Shown piece after piece: positions 1 through 9,798 of a stretch of DNA of 64,000 bases. The position numbers and the translations under genes are program-made. The notes below the pieces were generated by a model. It saw nothing but the letters and a program-made list of their open reading frames with translations, did not search any database and was not told where the DNA came from. The DNA lies in NCBI RefSeq assembly GCF_008802405.1, contig NZ_VZDO01000001.1, positions 310,001-374,000 of the forward strand, written 5' to 3'. This DNA is from Plantimonas leprariae. Its GTDB lineage: Bacteria; Pseudomonadota; Alphaproteobacteria; Rhizobiales; Rhizobiaceae. Position 1 is the first letter of the stretch, and each line of letters starts with the position of its first letter.

Positions 1-593
1 TCGTTCGAGCCGACCGCATAGGCCGCCCGGCCGATCGGCGAATGGCGGTAGGGCAGCCAGACGACAAGCACTACGGCGAGGAGAATCAGGAGCGACGTCG
101 GCAGGGCGTCGAAAAGCTGGCCGGTGGCCCAGTCGGCGATGTCGGACTGCACGTCGCCGCCGGGGTCCGGGCGCACCAGCAGCGCGAGGCCGTAGTAGAT
201 CGCGCCGGTCGCGAGCGTCGTGATGATCGGCTGCAGGCGTCCCCAGACGACGATCGCGCCGTTGAGAAAGCCGCAGGCCGTGCCGGCGAGGAGCACGGCC
301 ATGCAGCCGGCGAGCCCCTCTCCCACCGAGCCGAGCACGATCCGCGAGGCGAGGCAGTTGGCGAGGACGAAGATCATGCCGGCGGACAGATCGAGGCCGC
401 GGGTGAGAACCGGCAGCGTCTGCGCCATCGCGACGAAAGCGAGGAGCACCGCCTTGTTGGCGGCCGTCGCGACGACGCCGGCGCTGAGCCCCGCCGGATG
501 GTTGCCGACATAGACCGCGAACATCGCGATCGACAGCGCCACAGCCGCGAGAAGCCCGGCATTGTGCGACAGGCGGTAGCGCAACCCGTTCAT
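1..593 (-). CDS. CUT2 sugar ABC transporter permease (partial)
   Basis: Inner-membrane permease of a ribose/xylose-type sugar importer, cut at its C-terminus by the window edge, so about 197 residues are visible. The protein starts MNGLRYRLSHNAGLL and has alternating hydrophobic segments with the family signature GLDLSAGMIF about 70 residues in. Its ATG overlaps the stop of the upstream ATPase gene (ATGA), so the two are translationally coupled. Transcription runs from the binding protein through the ATPase to this gene. The sugar carried cannot be told from the sequence. Confidence 0.9.
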   Translation of the reverse strand, partial: MNGLRYRLSHNAGLLAAVALSIAMFAVYVGNHPAGLSAGVVATAANKAVLLAFVAMAQTLPVLTRGLDLSAGMIFVLANCLASRIVLGSVGEGLAGCMAVLLAGTACGFLNGAIVVWGRLQPIITTLATGAIYYGLALLVRPDPGGDVQSDIADWATGQLFDALPTSLLILLAVVLVVWLPYRHSPIGRAAYAVGSN

Positions 594-2128
594 GCCGCGC
601 GCTCTCGGCTTGCGTCGACGTTGAGGGCGGCGGAAACGAGGGCCCGCTCGTCGAGCGCCGCGCCGGCGAGTTCGCGCGCGACCGTGCCGCCGTACATCAC
701 GAGGACGCGGTCGCAGCAGCCGATCAGTTCGGCATAGTCGGTGGAATAGAACAGGACGGCCACCCCCCCGTCGGCGAGCTCGCGCAGGAGCCGGTAGATC
801 TCCTGCTTGGTGCCGACGTCGATGCCGCGGGTCGGATCGTTAAGGAGCACGACGCCGGGGCCGGTCATCAGCCATTTTGCCAGCACCACCTTCTGCTGGT
901 TACCACCGGAGAGGGTCGAGACCGGTGCGGCGAGGCTCGGCAGCTTGATGCACAGCTTCGCGACCATCGCGTCGATCGCTTGCCCCTCGCGCCGACGGTC
1001 GATCGCGGCCCCGCGCTTGAAGCGGAACAGCGAGGCGAGGCTCATGTTGTCGCCGACGCTCATCGGCAGCATCAACCCTTCGGTCTTGCGGTCCTCGGGG
1101 ATCAGCGCCAGCGGCAGCTTGGCGCGGATCGCCGCGCGCGGGCCGGCGAGGCGCACCGGCCGGCCGCCGACCTCCAGGGTGCCGCCGACGCCCTTCAGGA
1201 CGCCGAACAGCGCCAGGAGCAGTTCGCGCTGCCCCTGCCCGTCGAGGCCGCCGAGCCCGACGATCTCGCCCTGCCGGACGTCGAGCGAGACGTCGCGCAG
1301 CTCGCGGCCCCAGGCGAGGTTCCGCGCGGCGAGCGCGACCGGCGCCGCGGCGGCGGGGTCGCGCGCCGGCTTGTCGGGATACTGGTGCGTCAGTTCGCGG
1401 CCGATCATCATCTCGACGATCGCCCCGACCGAGCGCTCGCCTTTCGCGAAGGTCTCGATGCGCCGGCCGTTGCGGAACACGCTGGCGCAATCCGCCAGCG
1501 CCTCGATCTCCGGCATGCGGTGCGAGACATAGAGGATGCCGACGCCTTCCGCGGCGAGCCGCCGGATGACGCCGTGGATGCGCTCGACATCCTCGGCGGT
1601 GAGTGCCGAGGTCGCCTCGTCGAGGATCAGGAGCTTCGGATTCCGCCCGAGGGCCTTCGCGATCTCGACCATCTGGCGACGCGACAGGGGCAGGTCGCGC
1701 GCGAGCTGGAGCGGATGGACGTCCTCGCAGCCGACGCGGGCGAGAAGCTCGCGCGCCCGCCGCATCTGCGCCCGCCCGTCGATGAGGCCGCCCCGCTTCG
1801 GCGGGTCGGCGATCGACAGGTTGTCGGCGACCGTCAGGTCGGGCAACAGCGACAGTTCCTGGAAGATGCAGACGACGCCGGCCGCCGCGGCGTCGCTGGG
1901 TTTGCGGAAGCGCACCGGCCGCCCTTCGACCAGAAGCTCGCCCTCGCTCGGATCGGTGACGCCAGACGCGATCTTGATCAGCGTCGACTTGCCGGCGCCG
2001 TTCTCGCCGAGCACGGCATGGATTTCGCCCGGATAGGCGGCGAAATCGACGCCGGAGAGCGCCGCGACGCCGCCATAGCGCTTCGACACGCCCTTCATTT
2101 CGAGGATCGGCGTCCGGCCGGAGGACAT
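590..2128 (-). CDS. CUT2 sugar ABC transporter, double ATP-binding protein (RbsA/MglA type)
   Basis: Energises sugar import. The 512-residue protein has two fused nucleotide-binding domains. The first has a normal Walker A (GENGAGKSTLIKI) and Walker B (LLILDEAT). The second has the degenerate Walker A region typical of RbsA (GLGGLDGQGQ) but a good signature LSGGNQQKV. I chose the ATG at 2128 because the conserved start ILEMKGVSKRYGG follows within ten residues; an upstream in-frame extension to 2251 has no recognisable family sequence. The gene lies 65 bp after the binding-protein gene and overlaps the permease start. Confidence 0.93.
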   Translation of the reverse strand: MSSGRTPILEMKGVSKRYGGVAALSGVDFAAYPGEIHAVLGENGAGKSTLIKIASGVTDPSEGELLVEGRPVRFRKPSDAAAAGVVCIFQELSLLPDLTVADNLSIADPPKRGGLIDGRAQMRRARELLARVGCEDVHPLQLARDLPLSRRQMVEIAKALGRNPKLLILDEATSALTAEDVERIHGVIRRLAAEGVGILYVSHRMPEIEALADCASVFRNGRRIETFAKGERSVGAIVEMMIGRELTHQYPDKPARDPAAAAPVALAARNLAWGRELRDVSLDVRQGEIVGLGGLDGQGQRELLLALFGVLKGVGGTLEVGGRPVRLAGPRAAIRAKLPLALIPEDRKTEGLMLPMSVGDNMSLASLFRFKRGAAIDRRREGQAIDAMVAKLCIKLPSLAAPVSTLSGGNQQKVVLAKWLMTGPGVVLLNDPTRGIDVGTKQEIYRLLRELADGGVAVLFYSTDYAELIGCCDRVLVMYGGTVARELAGAALDERALVSAALNVDASRERAA

Positions 2129-2193
2129 GGGCGGTCTCGCGGAAGGCTGAAGCGTCCGGGCCGCCGCGACGGGCGGCCCAAACGCGGCGCTCG

Positions 2194-3321
2194 TTACTGG
2201 TCGGACTTCGACTGGCCCATGATCTCCTGGGCGGTGAAGTTGATGCCGCATGTCGGGAAGGCGTTGCCGACGAAGAAGTTGTCGGACTCCTTCGAGTAGA
2301 AGTTCTCGCCGTCCTTGAAGTTCGGGTCCTCGGTGACGGACAGCGGCAGCGCGATCGACTGCGGCACGACCTGTCCTTCAAGCGCGGCGATGGCGGTCTT
2401 CATCGCGACCGCGACCTGCGCCGGGCCGGAGCCGGCCGAGACGCATTTCAGGCCGTCGCTGGAATGCTCCGAGCAGAGCTTGCGGAAGCCGTTCTCGGTT
2501 TCGCCGCCGACCGGCACGAAGGGATGGCCGGCGTCGATCATCGCCCGGACCGTGCCGGTCGAGCCGCCCTGCACGGACACGCCGTCGAAGTGCTTGTGGA
2601 CCGCGATCGCATCGGCGACGACCTTCTGCGCCGTGCCGTCGTCCCAGCGGCCGACCACCTCGACCGACTCCCACTGCCCGCCCGACTTCTTCAGCACCTC
2701 CTCGATGCCCTCGTGGCGGTCGCGGTCGACGCTGGTGCCGGTGACGCCGCGCACTTCCAGGAGCTTGCCCTTGTTGCCGGGCACCTTCTTGACCAGCCAG
2801 TCGGCCCAGAGTTCGCCGAGCCCCTTCTGGTTGACGTTGACGTTGATCGCCTCGTCGGTGTCGAGCGTGTTGTCGAAGGCGACGAGCACGACGCCGGCCT
2901 TGTTCGCGCGCTTCACCACGGGCTTGAAGGCGGTCGGGTTCTGCGCGTTGACGATCACGGCGTCGTAGCCGGAATTGATGAAGTTATCGACGGCGGCGAT
3001 CTGCGCGGCGACGTCGTCGCCGGTGGAGACGACCTTGAACTCCTTCAGCTTGGCCTTGACGTCCGGCTGCTCGGCATAGGCCTTCGCCGTCTGCACCATC
3101 TGGATGCGCCAAGTGTTGCCGATGAAGCCGTTGGCGAGCGCGATGCGGAAGGGCCCATCCTTCTTTTTCCATTGGAAGAACTTCGTTTCCGCCGTCAGCG
3201 GCTTGAAGCATTCCGTGTCGGCGCTCGGCCCCTTGACCGTTTCCGGCCCGGCGGCGAACGCGCCCGCCGTCGAGGCCGCCCAGGCGACGCCGGCGGCCAG
3301 AATCCAGGCTTTCCTCGACAT
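2194..3321 (-). CDS. Periplasmic sugar-binding protein of CUT2 importer
   Basis: Periplasmic binding protein (type 1 fold, ribose-binding family), 375 residues. It has a signal peptide of about 24 residues (MSRKAWILAAGVAWAAS...AFA) and the family patterns IALANGFIGNTWR near the N-terminus and YDAVIVNAQNPTAF in the middle. The ATG at 3321 is preceded by a strong purine-rich Shine-Dalgarno (GGGGAGGGGAAG). It is the first gene of the three-gene importer operon. No adjacent catabolic enzyme is visible in the window to suggest the ligand. Confidence 0.92.
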   Translation of the reverse strand: MSRKAWILAAGVAWAASTAGAFAAGPETVKGPSADTECFKPLTAETKFFQWKKKDGPFRIALANGFIGNTWRIQMVQTAKAYAEQPDVKAKLKEFKVVSTGDDVAAQIAAVDNFINSGYDAVIVNAQNPTAFKPVVKRANKAGVVLVAFDNTLDTDEAINVNVNQKGLGELWADWLVKKVPGNKGKLLEVRGVTGTSVDRDRHEGIEEVLKKSGGQWESVEVVGRWDDGTAQKVVADAIAVHKHFDGVSVQGGSTGTVRAMIDAGHPFVPVGGETENGFRKLCSEHSSDGLKCVSAGSGPAQVAVAMKTAIAALEGQVVPQSIALPLSVTEDPNFKDGENFYSKESDNFFVGNAFPTCGINFTAQEIMGQSKSDQ

Positions 3322-3505
3322 GCTCTTCCCCTCCCCAACGATCCGATCCGGATCCCGAACGCCGCGCCGCGAGCCCAAGGCCCGGAATGACGGGCGAACG
3401 GCTCTCCCAAACCGACTCGCCGCCGCGGCAGACGTCCCTCGCCCGGCACTCTGCGCCAAGCGGAAACGGCTGTCGACTGGGCAAGACGGGTGATGCGCCG
3501 GCAGT

Positions 3506-4846
3506 TCAGCGAAAATCCTTCGGCGCGAGACCGTGGCGGGCGAGCTTGTCGTAGAAGGTCTTGCGCGGCAGCTTCAGTTCCTCGACCGCCGCTTGCGCGT
3601 CGCCCCTGTGCCGCGCCAGTGCATCGCGCAGGAGCCCTGCCTCGAAGCGCGCGACCCGTTCGGCGAGACCCGATCCGTCCGCTTCCAGAGGTTCCGGCGC
3701 GCTCCCCTGCGGCTCGATCCCGAGGGCGACGCGCTCTGCGACATGCGCGAGTTCGCGGACGTTGCCGGGCCAGTCCTGGCGCATCAGGCGGTCGCGCAGC
3801 GCCGGGGTCAGATCCGGCGGCTCGCGGCGGAAGCGCCGGGCGGCGCGCGCGAGGAAGTGCGCGAAGAGCAGCGGGATGTCGTCCTTCCTCTCGCGCAGCG
3901 GCGGCACGCGCAGCGTCACGACGTTCAGGCGGTAGTAGAGGTCCTCGCGGAAGTCGCCGCGCGAGGCAGGGTCCGACAGGTCGACCTTGACGGCCGCCAC
4001 GACGCGCAGGTCCACCGCCCGGGTCCGGTTGATGCCGAGCGGCGCGATCTCGCGCGATTCCAGGACGCGAAGCAGCTTCACCTGCAGGGCGGGCGGCATC
4101 GATTCCAGCTCGTCCAGGAACAGCGTTCCGCCGTCGGCATGCTCGATCCGGCCGATCCGCCGGCGGTCGGCGCCGGTGAACGCCCCCCGCTCGTGGCCGA
4201 AGAGCTCGCTTTCCATCACCGCTTCCGGCAGCGCGCCGCAGTTGAGGACGACGTATTCCCGGTCGCGGCGGGAGCTGAGCCGATGGATCAGCGCCGCGAC
4301 GATCTCCTTGCCGGAGCCGGTCTCACCCTGAACGAGCACATCGACGTCGGCGCCGGCGATCTGCCGGATGGTCTGGCGCAGCCGCTCCATCGCCGGCGTT
4401 TCGCCGAGGAGCGGCAGGTCCTGCGCACCGGTCTCGGCGGCCGCGCGCAGACGCCGGTTCTCCATCACGAGCCGCCGCTTCTCGACGGCCCGGCGCAGGC
4501 TCACGGCGAGGCGTTCGCCGGGATAGGGCTTGGCGATGAAGTCGTAGACACCCTCCTTGAGCGAGGACACCGCCGTCTCGATGTCGCCGTGGCCGGTGAC
4601 GAGAATCACCGGCAGGTCGGGGTCGCGCCTCTTCAGTTCGCGGAACAGCGTCAGGCCGTTCGTGCCGGGCATGCGCAGGTCCGACACGACGACGCCCTCG
4701 AAGCCGGCGTCGAGCGCGGCGAGCGCGGCGTCCGCCGAGGCGAACAGGCGCGGCTCGTAGCCGGCAAGGTCCAGCGTCTGCGCGTTGGCCTCCAGCAGTT
4801 CCCTGTCGTCGTCGACGAAGGCGACCGGGGTCCTCGTGTCCGTCAT
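3506..4846 (-). CDS. dctD: C4-dicarboxylate response regulator DctD (sigma54 activator)
   Basis: NtrC-family activator, 446 residues. Its receiver domain (residues 5-120) has the acidic pocket VDDD and a likely phospho-acceptor Asp56 in VVSDLRMPG. The central AAA+ domain has Walker A GETGSGKE (174-181) and the sigma54-contact loop GAFTGA (221-226). A Fis-type HTH closes the protein ([17 protein letters not shown]). It overlaps dctB by 4 bp (ATGA). With dctB upstream and dctA divergent, it most likely activates dctA when C4-dicarboxylates are sensed. A different transport target is possible but unlikely given the sites in 6717-6855. Confidence 0.95.
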   Translation of the reverse strand: MTDTRTPVAFVDDDRELLEANAQTLDLAGYEPRLFASADAALAALDAGFEGVVVSDLRMPGTNGLTLFRELKRRDPDLPVILVTGHGDIETAVSSLKEGVYDFIAKPYPGERLAVSLRRAVEKRRLVMENRRLRAAAETGAQDLPLLGETPAMERLRQTIRQIAGADVDVLVQGETGSGKEIVAALIHRLSSRRDREYVVLNCGALPEAVMESELFGHERGAFTGADRRRIGRIEHADGGTLFLDELESMPPALQVKLLRVLESREIAPLGINRTRAVDLRVVAAVKVDLSDPASRGDFREDLYYRLNVVTLRVPPLRERKDDIPLLFAHFLARAARRFRREPPDLTPALRDRLMRQDWPGNVRELAHVAERVALGIEPQGSAPEPLEADGSGLAERVARFEAGLLRDALARHRGDAQAAVEELKLPRKTFYDKLARHGLAPKDFR

Positions 4847-6714
4847 GGGGCGATGCTCGGCAGGCGGATGGTGAAGACCGTGCCGCCGCCCGGCCGCTCC
4901 GCTGCTGCGAGCGTGCCGCCGAGTTCGGTAACGATGTCGGCGGAGATCACAAGGCCGAGGCCCGTCCCCTGCGCCTTCGAGGTGCGGAACGGCGTGAACA
5001 GCACGGGCCGGATCTCGGCCGGGATGCCGGGACCGTCGTCGGAAACGGTGATCCGCACCTCACCGTCGGCATTCGCGACGTCGATCGCGACATGGCCGTC
5101 GCTCCGCCCTTCCAGCGCTTCGAGCGCGTTGCGGACGAGGTTGACGAGCACCTGCTCCAGCCGGATGCGGCCGCCCATGATGGTCGCCGCCCCGCCCGTC
5201 GAGCGGCGCTCGAGCGCGACGCCGCTTTCGCGGATGCGGCTGTTGAGGATCAGGAGCGCACCGTCGACGATCCCCTCGACGGCGAGCGGCTCGATCGCGC
5301 CCTTGCCACGGCGGGAGAAGTCGCGGAGCGTATCGGTGATCGCGGCGATACGGTCGGTCAGGCCGACGACCTTTTCGAGGTTGCCGTCGGCGCGCTCCGC
5401 ATCCCCTCTCGCCAGGAACGAATGCGCGTTCTCCGCATAGGTGCGGATCGCGGCGAGCGGCTGGTTGATCTCGTGCGCGACGCCGGCCGTGACCTGCCCG
5501 AGCGTCGCGAGGCGGTTCGCCTGGGCGAGGTCGTCGCGCAGCGCGACGACGCGCGCTTCCGCCTTCTCGCGCTCGGCGATCTCGCCGGTCAGGCGCCGGT
5601 TGGCGCTGGCGAGGTCGGCGGTCCGCTCGGCGACGCGACCTTCCAGTTCGGCCGCCGCCCGTACCCGCTCCTCGCGGCGGAGCCGGGCGAGACGCCCCCG
5701 CCGCACGAGGAAGAAGCCGATGAGTCCGAGCAGGGCCAGAACCAGCGCGGCGACCAGTCGGGCGAGGCCGGCGGCGCCGGCGAGTTCCCGGCCCGCCGGC
5801 ACGAGGAGATGCAGGCGCCAGCCGGGCAGCCCGCCCGGCACCGCGCCCGCCGCCATGGCGAACAGCCGGCTTTCGTCCGCACCGGTCCCGATCCGGACGA
5901 AGCCCGCGAGGTCGGCATCCTCGGCGATCCCCAGGGGCGCGAGGCCGGCGGCGCCGAATTGCATGCTGTCGCGGATCGCGGCCGCTTCCGCCGCCGGGAT
6001 CGGTCGAAGCGTCCGGAACCGCCAGTCCGGCACGCTGGACGCGACGACGATGCCGCGCTCGTCGGCGACGAAGACCGGCTGGCCGCCGTGCCGCCAGTCG
6101 TCCTCCACGGCGTCGAGCTCGACTTTCACCACGACGACGCCGAAGCCGGGACGATCGTCGCGGTCGATCCGGGCGGAGAAGTAGACGCCGGGCCGGCCGC
6201 TGACGGTGCCGAGCGCGTATTGCTCCGCCGCGCCGCTCGCGAGCGCGGCGCGGTAGTAGTCGCGAAAGGCGTAGTCGCTGCCGACGAAGCTCGTCGGCTC
6301 CCGGTAGTTGCTGGCGGCGACCGCCGTGCCGGACGCGTCGAGGATGTAGATCACGGCGGCGCGGGTCGCCCGCGCTAGGCGTTCGAGCTTCGCGTCGACG
6401 GCGGCGAGCCGCGCCGGGTCGCGTGTCTGGATGGCAGCGGCGACGGCCGGGTCCTCCCGCAGGATCAGCGGCAGGGCCCGCTGCTTTTCCAGCTTGCCCC
6501 GCAAGGCGGAAACCGCGGACGGCACGCGCGCCCTCGCCTCGGCGAGCAGGCTCTCCGCGGCGAAGCGTCGGGCCGTTTCACCGGCGACGAACACGGCCGC
6601 GGCGGCGAGCGCGGCGAGAAGCAGCACCGCCGCCGTGCGACCGCGCGTCCACGCGCCGTCGCCCGATCGGCGTCGCGCACGCTCCCGAAGCGGTCTTTCG
6701 AGCGGCATCGCCAT
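4843..6714 (-). CDS. dctB: C4-dicarboxylate sensor histidine kinase DctB
   Basis: Membrane sensor kinase, 623 residues. Transmembrane segments at about 28-45 and 318-337 flank a large periplasmic PAS-like sensor domain with the DctB-type stretch [13 protein letters not shown] coiled-coil linker (about 345-400) leads to the phospho-acceptor His414 in [13 protein letters not shown], and the ATP-binding N, G1 and G2 boxes follow ([22 protein letters not shown]). The dctB ATG is only 3 bp from the first DctD-like palindrome, so the kinase gene may share control with dctA. Confidence 0.95.
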   Translation of the reverse strand: MAMPLERPLRERARRRSGDGAWTRGRTAAVLLLAALAAAAVFVAGETARRFAAESLLAEARARVPSAVSALRGKLEKQRALPLILREDPAVAAAIQTRDPARLAAVDAKLERLARATRAAVIYILDASGTAVAASNYREPTSFVGSDYAFRDYYRAALASGAAEQYALGTVSGRPGVYFSARIDRDDRPGFGVVVVKVELDAVEDDWRHGGQPVFVADERGIVVASSVPDWRFRTLRPIPAAEAAAIRDSMQFGAAGLAPLGIAEDADLAGFVRIGTGADESRLFAMAAGAVPGGLPGWRLHLLVPAGRELAGAAGLARLVAALVLALLGLIGFFLVRRGRLARLRREERVRAAAELEGRVAERTADLASANRRLTGEIAEREKAEARVVALRDDLAQANRLATLGQVTAGVAHEINQPLAAIRTYAENAHSFLARGDAERADGNLEKVVGLTDRIAAITDTLRDFSRRGKGAIEPLAVEGIVDGALLILNSRIRESGVALERRSTGGAATIMGGRIRLEQVLVNLVRNALEALEGRSDGHVAIDVANADGEVRITVSDDGPGIPAEIRPVLFTPFRTSKAQGTGLGLVISADIVTELGGTLAAAERPGGGTVFTIRLPSIAP

Positions 6715-6716
6715 CG

Positions 6717-6764
6717 GTGCGGATTATCGCACAAGCGACGCAAGGCGCGAGCGGAATTTCGCAT
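6717..6764. promoter_or_regulatory. Tandem DctD-like upstream activating sites
   Basis: Two 16-bp palindromes of the same design lie at 6717-6732 (GTGCGGATTATCGCAC) and 6749-6764 (GAGCGGAATTTCGCAT). Their centres are 32 bp apart, about three helical turns, so both face the same side of the DNA. They sit about 76-124 bp upstream of the -24/-12 promoter at 6840. Tandem DctD sites upstream of dctA are known from rhizobia. Assigning these palindromes to DctD is inference from position and symmetry. Confidence 0.75.
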
Positions 6765-6839
6765 TCTTTGGAAGAGGAGGAACGGCGCTTGTGGCAGACG
6801 AACGGCAAAGCACCGGTTCCGACCCGGCGGCGAGGCGTT

Positions 6840-6855
6840 TGGCATGGCGCTTGCA
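6840..6855 (+). promoter_or_regulatory. Sigma54 (-24/-12) promoter of dctA
   Basis: The sequence TGGCATGGCGCTTGCA fits the RpoN consensus TGGCACG-N4-TTGCW with one mismatch. The GG at 6841-6842 and GC at 6853-6854 are separated by exactly 10 bp, as sigma54 requires. Transcription would start near 6866, about 75 nt before the dctA ATG. Confidence 0.85.
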
Positions 6856-6941
6856 GGATCGGGTTCGCGACCGGTGCCGGGCGGTCGCCGAGGAGGAAGG
6901 GCGCGCCTTGCTTGCGCCGCGCCGGTTTGGAGGGAATCGTC

Positions 6942-8279
6942 ATGCTCACCGCAACTCCGGTGCATCCGGCCGCCGCGCCGCCCGCGCCGACGCCGTTCTA
7001 TCGGCATCTCTACGTGCAGGTCCTGGCCGCGATCGCGCTCGGCATCCTGCTCGGCCACTTCTATCCGGGCACCGGCGCGGCGATGAAGCCGCTCGGCGAC
7101 GCCTTCATCAAGCTCGTCAAGATGATCATCGCGCCGGTGATCTTCCTCACCGTCGTCACCGGCATCGCCGGCATGAGCGATCTCGCCAAGGTCGGCCGCG
7201 TCGTCGGCAAGGCGATGGTCTACTTCCTGACCTTCTCGACGCTGGCGCTGATCATCGGCCTCGTCGTCGCCAACGTCGTCCGGCCCGGCGCCGGCTTCAA
7301 CATCGATCCGGCCACGCTCGATGCCGGCGCGGTGCAGACCTATACGCAGAAGGCGCACGATTCGACCGTGACCGGCTTTCTGCTGAACATCATCCCGGAC
7401 ACGATGATCTCGGCCTTCGCGACCGGCGACATCCTGCAGGTGCTGTTCATCGCCGTGCTGTTCGGCATCGCCCTCGGCATGGTCGGCGAGCGCGGCCGGC
7501 CGGTGCTCGACTTCTTCGAGGCTCTGACAGCCCCCGTGTTCCGGCTGGTCGCGATCCTGATGAAGGCCGCCCCGGTCGGCGCCTTCGGCGCGATGGCCTT
7601 CACGATCGGCAAGTACGGCATCGGCTCGGTGGCGAACCTCGCGATGCTGGTCGGCACCTTCTACCTGACCTCGCTCCTGTTCGTGCTCGTCGTCCTCGGC
7701 CTCGTCTGCCGCTACAACGGCTTCTCGATCCTGGCGCTGATCCGCTACATCAAGGAGGAGCTGCTCCTGGTGCTCGGCACCTCGTCGTCCGAGGCGGCCT
7801 TGCCCTCGCTGATGAAGAAGCTGGAGCAGGCCGGCGCGAAGCCCTCCGTCGTCGGGCTCGTGGTTCCGACCGGCTACTCCTTCAACCTCGACGGCACCAA
7901 CATCTACATGACGCTGGCAGCGCTCTTCATCGCGCAGGCGACCAACATCGACCTGTCGCTCGGCGACCAGATCCTGCTGCTCCTCGTCGCGATGCTGTCC
8001 TCGAAGGGCGCGGCCGGCATCACGGGCGCGGGCTTCATCACGCTCGCCGCGACGCTGTCGGTAGTGCCCTCGGTCCCGGTCGCCGGCATGGCGCTGATCC
8101 TCGGCGTCGACCGCTTCATGTCGGAATGCCGGGCGCTGACCAACATCACCGGCAACGCCGTCGCCGCGCTCGTGGTCGCCCGCTGGGAGGGCGAACTCGA
8201 CAAGGTGCAGTTGCAGGCGGCACTCAGCGGCCATCCGGGCCCGGCGCCCGACGAACTCGCCGCCGTCCCGGCCGAATAG
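6942..8279 (+). CDS. dctA: C4-dicarboxylate/proton symporter DctA
   Basis: Imports succinate, fumarate and malate across the inner membrane (DAACS family). It has 445 residues with multiple hydrophobic segments and the family patterns [19 protein letters not shown], the serine-rich re-entrant loop [14 protein letters not shown], and [14 protein letters not shown] near the substrate site. The ATG at 6942 follows GGAGGGAATCGTC. The reading frame stays open far upstream, but that part covers the sigma54 promoter and is not coding. The gene faces dctBD and is the likely target of DctD. Confidence 0.97.
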   Translation: MLTATPVHPAAAPPAPTPFYRHLYVQVLAAIALGILLGHFYPGTGAAMKPLGDAFIKLVKMIIAPVIFLTVVTGIAGMSDLAKVGRVVGKAMVYFLTFSTLALIIGLVVANVVRPGAGFNIDPATLDAGAVQTYTQKAHDSTVTGFLLNIIPDTMISAFATGDILQVLFIAVLFGIALGMVGERGRPVLDFFEALTAPVFRLVAILMKAAPVGAFGAMAFTIGKYGIGSVANLAMLVGTFYLTSLLFVLVVLGLVCRYNGFSILALIRYIKEELLLVLGTSSSEAALPSLMKKLEQAGAKPSVVGLVVPTGYSFNLDGTNIYMTLAALFIAQATNIDLSLGDQILLLLVAMLSSKGAAGITGAGFITLAATLSVVPSVPVAGMALILGVDRFMSECRALTNITGNAVAALVVARWEGELDKVQLQAALSGHPGPAPDELAAVPAE

Positions 8280-8295
8280 CGGCCGCTGGCGCCGC

Positions 8296-8326
8296 GGCCG
8301 GCCTCGTCCGCGAAACGGGGCCGGCC
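8296..8326. terminator. Bidirectional stem-loop between dctA and the convergent gene
   Basis: GGCCGGCC at 8296-8303 pairs with GGCCGGCC at 8319-8326, with a further CGT/ACG pair inside and a 7-nt loop. It lies in the 60-bp gap between convergent genes. There is no clear U-tract, so it may act as a weak terminator or an mRNA end stabiliser. Confidence 0.55.
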
Positions 8327-8339
8327 GCCGCTCGCGCCT

Positions 8340-8975
8340 TCAGCGCAGCAACCCTTCCGTTTCGAACGCCTCCCAGCCCTGCAGCCTCGGCCGAACGGCC
8401 TGGCTCGGGGCGCGCCTTTCGGTTCCCGCGACCGCCTTGCCTTCGCCGGCCCGGGTCCGCGCCGCCTTGCCCGCGGCGCGCTTGCGGTTCTCCCTGATCG
8501 CCGCCGCATCCTCCTCCCGCCAGATCGTCGGCAGGTCGCGGTCGAGGACATCCTCGACATGCCTCGGGTCGAAGACGTGGAAGGTCACGGCCTTGGCGCG
8601 GCCGCGCAGCTTCACGGTTCGCGTGCCCGCGCTCCTGAGGCGCCCGTCGCGGGTCCATTTCAGCCGCTCGCGCGCGGAGATCGTCAGGATGTCCTCGACC
8701 TCGCCCGGCAGCACCGGCAGCGCGGCGATCCCCTCCAGCGCCGTCGCGACGATCGCCCTCGCGGCCGCGAACTCGGCCGCTTCGCCGTCAGGCATGCGCA
8801 GCGCGATGCAGCCGGAGGCGACTGCGAGGCAGTTCCGCAACCCCCATGGCAGGCGCGCCCGGATCTCGCGCTCGATCCCCGTCGCCCTGACGGCCGAGCC
8901 GAGCGCCGCCGCGACCGGAAACGGCCACTCGGCGGCGAGCGGAGGGGAATCGCTCTGGCTTTCCGCGGATGTCAT
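8340..8975 (-). CDS. Hypothetical protein, 211 residues
   Basis: I do not recognise the family. The ATG at 8975 (MTSAESQSDSPPLAAEW) is chosen over longer in-frame starts because these run into low-complexity Arg/Pro sequence. The middle (GLRNCLAVASGCIALRMP) looks like a folded core. A stretch ISARERLKWTRDGRLRSAG followed by VKLRGRAKAVTFHVFD has the look of a small winged-helix or excisionase-like DNA-binding segment, but this is weak. The C-terminus is rich in Arg, Lys and Ala and may be disordered. No operon partner is obvious; the next gene upstream on the same strand ends 37 bp away. Confidence 0.65.
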   Translation of the reverse strand: MTSAESQSDSPPLAAEWPFPVAAALGSAVRATGIEREIRARLPWGLRNCLAVASGCIALRMPDGEAAEFAAARAIVATALEGIAALPVLPGEVEDILTISARERLKWTRDGRLRSAGTRTVKLRGRAKAVTFHVFDPRHVEDVLDRDLPTIWREEDAAAIRENRKRAAGKAARTRAGEGKAVAGTERRAPSQAVRPRLQGWEAFETEGLLR

Positions 8976-9012
8976 CCCGCTCCAACGATGACCCGGCCCG
9001 GATCGTTCGCGC

Positions 9013-9798
9013 TCAGCCGGCGGGCGCGAGGCGGGAGCGGAAAAGGTCCGCGAACTGCCGGAGTTCCGCGCCGTTGAGATCGGACACGGCGAAGTAGGTG
9101 AGGTCGCCGGCATCCCATCGCAGGATCCGCGAGCCCTCGCGCGGCGCGGGATCGGCCGCGCCCTCCCCTTCCCGTCGCGGAACGACGGTGACGCTGATCA
9201 CGTGCTGGCGGCGGCGGTAGACGAGCGTCGGCACCTTCTCGCCGCCGACGACGTCGACGCGTCCGCCCGCCAGCGGAAAGCCTTCCGCGCCGAAGTCCGG
9301 CACGTCCGGCGCGACCACGGTCCGGCCGTTGAACCAGGGCTTCACCACGTGCCGTTCGGAGGAGGCGATGTCGAAGGGCGCGGGCGCGGCGAGCGCCCTG
9401 ATGTGGCCGGCATAGACCGCGTCCAGCGTCCGGCTGCCACCGCCGCCGGCGCGCCAGGCGTCGGACATGGCGTAGCCGATCGCCCCGCCGCCCGCGAGCC
9501 CGAGCAGGAGGCAGGCAGCCGCCGCCAGCCAGGGCGGGGTCCCGCGCCGCCTGGACGGCGGGGACAGCACCTCGACCTTGCCGAACCGCTCGGCGAGCCG
9601 GGCCTCCAGTCCTGCCGGGACCGGCGTCTCCGCCAGCGTGCGGCGAACCGAGCCGGACAGCGCCTGCAGCCGCTCGAACAGTTGCCGCAAGTCCGGGTCG
9701 GCGGCCAGCCGGCGCTCCATCTCGATCGTCTCGCCCGCCGACAGCTCGCCGTCGAGATAGGCCGCGAGCAGCAGGTGATCCTCCTCGTCAGGCCGCAT
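9013..9798 (-). CDS. Anti-sigma factor with one membrane segment
   Basis: Likely holds the adjacent ECF sigma factor inactive at the membrane. It has 261 residues: an N-terminal anti-sigma domain (HLLLAAYLDGELSAGE), a single transmembrane helix around 90-110 (WLAAAACLLLGLAGGGAIGYAM) and a periplasmic C-terminal domain. The Hx3Cx2C zinc motif of redox-type anti-sigma factors is absent, so a thiol switch is unlikely. I place the start at the ATG at 9798, which has GGAGG five bases upstream; it overlaps the sigma gene by 11 bp. A second ATG lies at 9810. Confidence 0.85.
   Translation of the reverse strand: MRPDEEDHLLLAAYLDGELSAGETIEMERRLAADPDLRQLFERLQALSGSVRRTLAETPVPAGLEARLAERFGKVEVLSPPSRRRGTPPWLAAAACLLLGLAGGGAIGYAMSDAWRAGGGGSRTLDAVYAGHIRALAAPAPFDIASSERHVVKPWFNGRTVVAPDVPDFGAEGFPLAGGRVDVVGGEKVPTLVYRRRQHVISVTVVPRREGEGAADPAPREGSRILRWDAGDLTYFAVSDLNGAELRQFADLFRSRLAPAG

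Noticed and set aside
3341-3360. GATCCGGATC palindrome upstream of the first binding-protein gene as an operator
   Set aside because: It is close to the ribosome-binding site, stands alone, and such palindromes of common tetramers occur by chance in this sequence.
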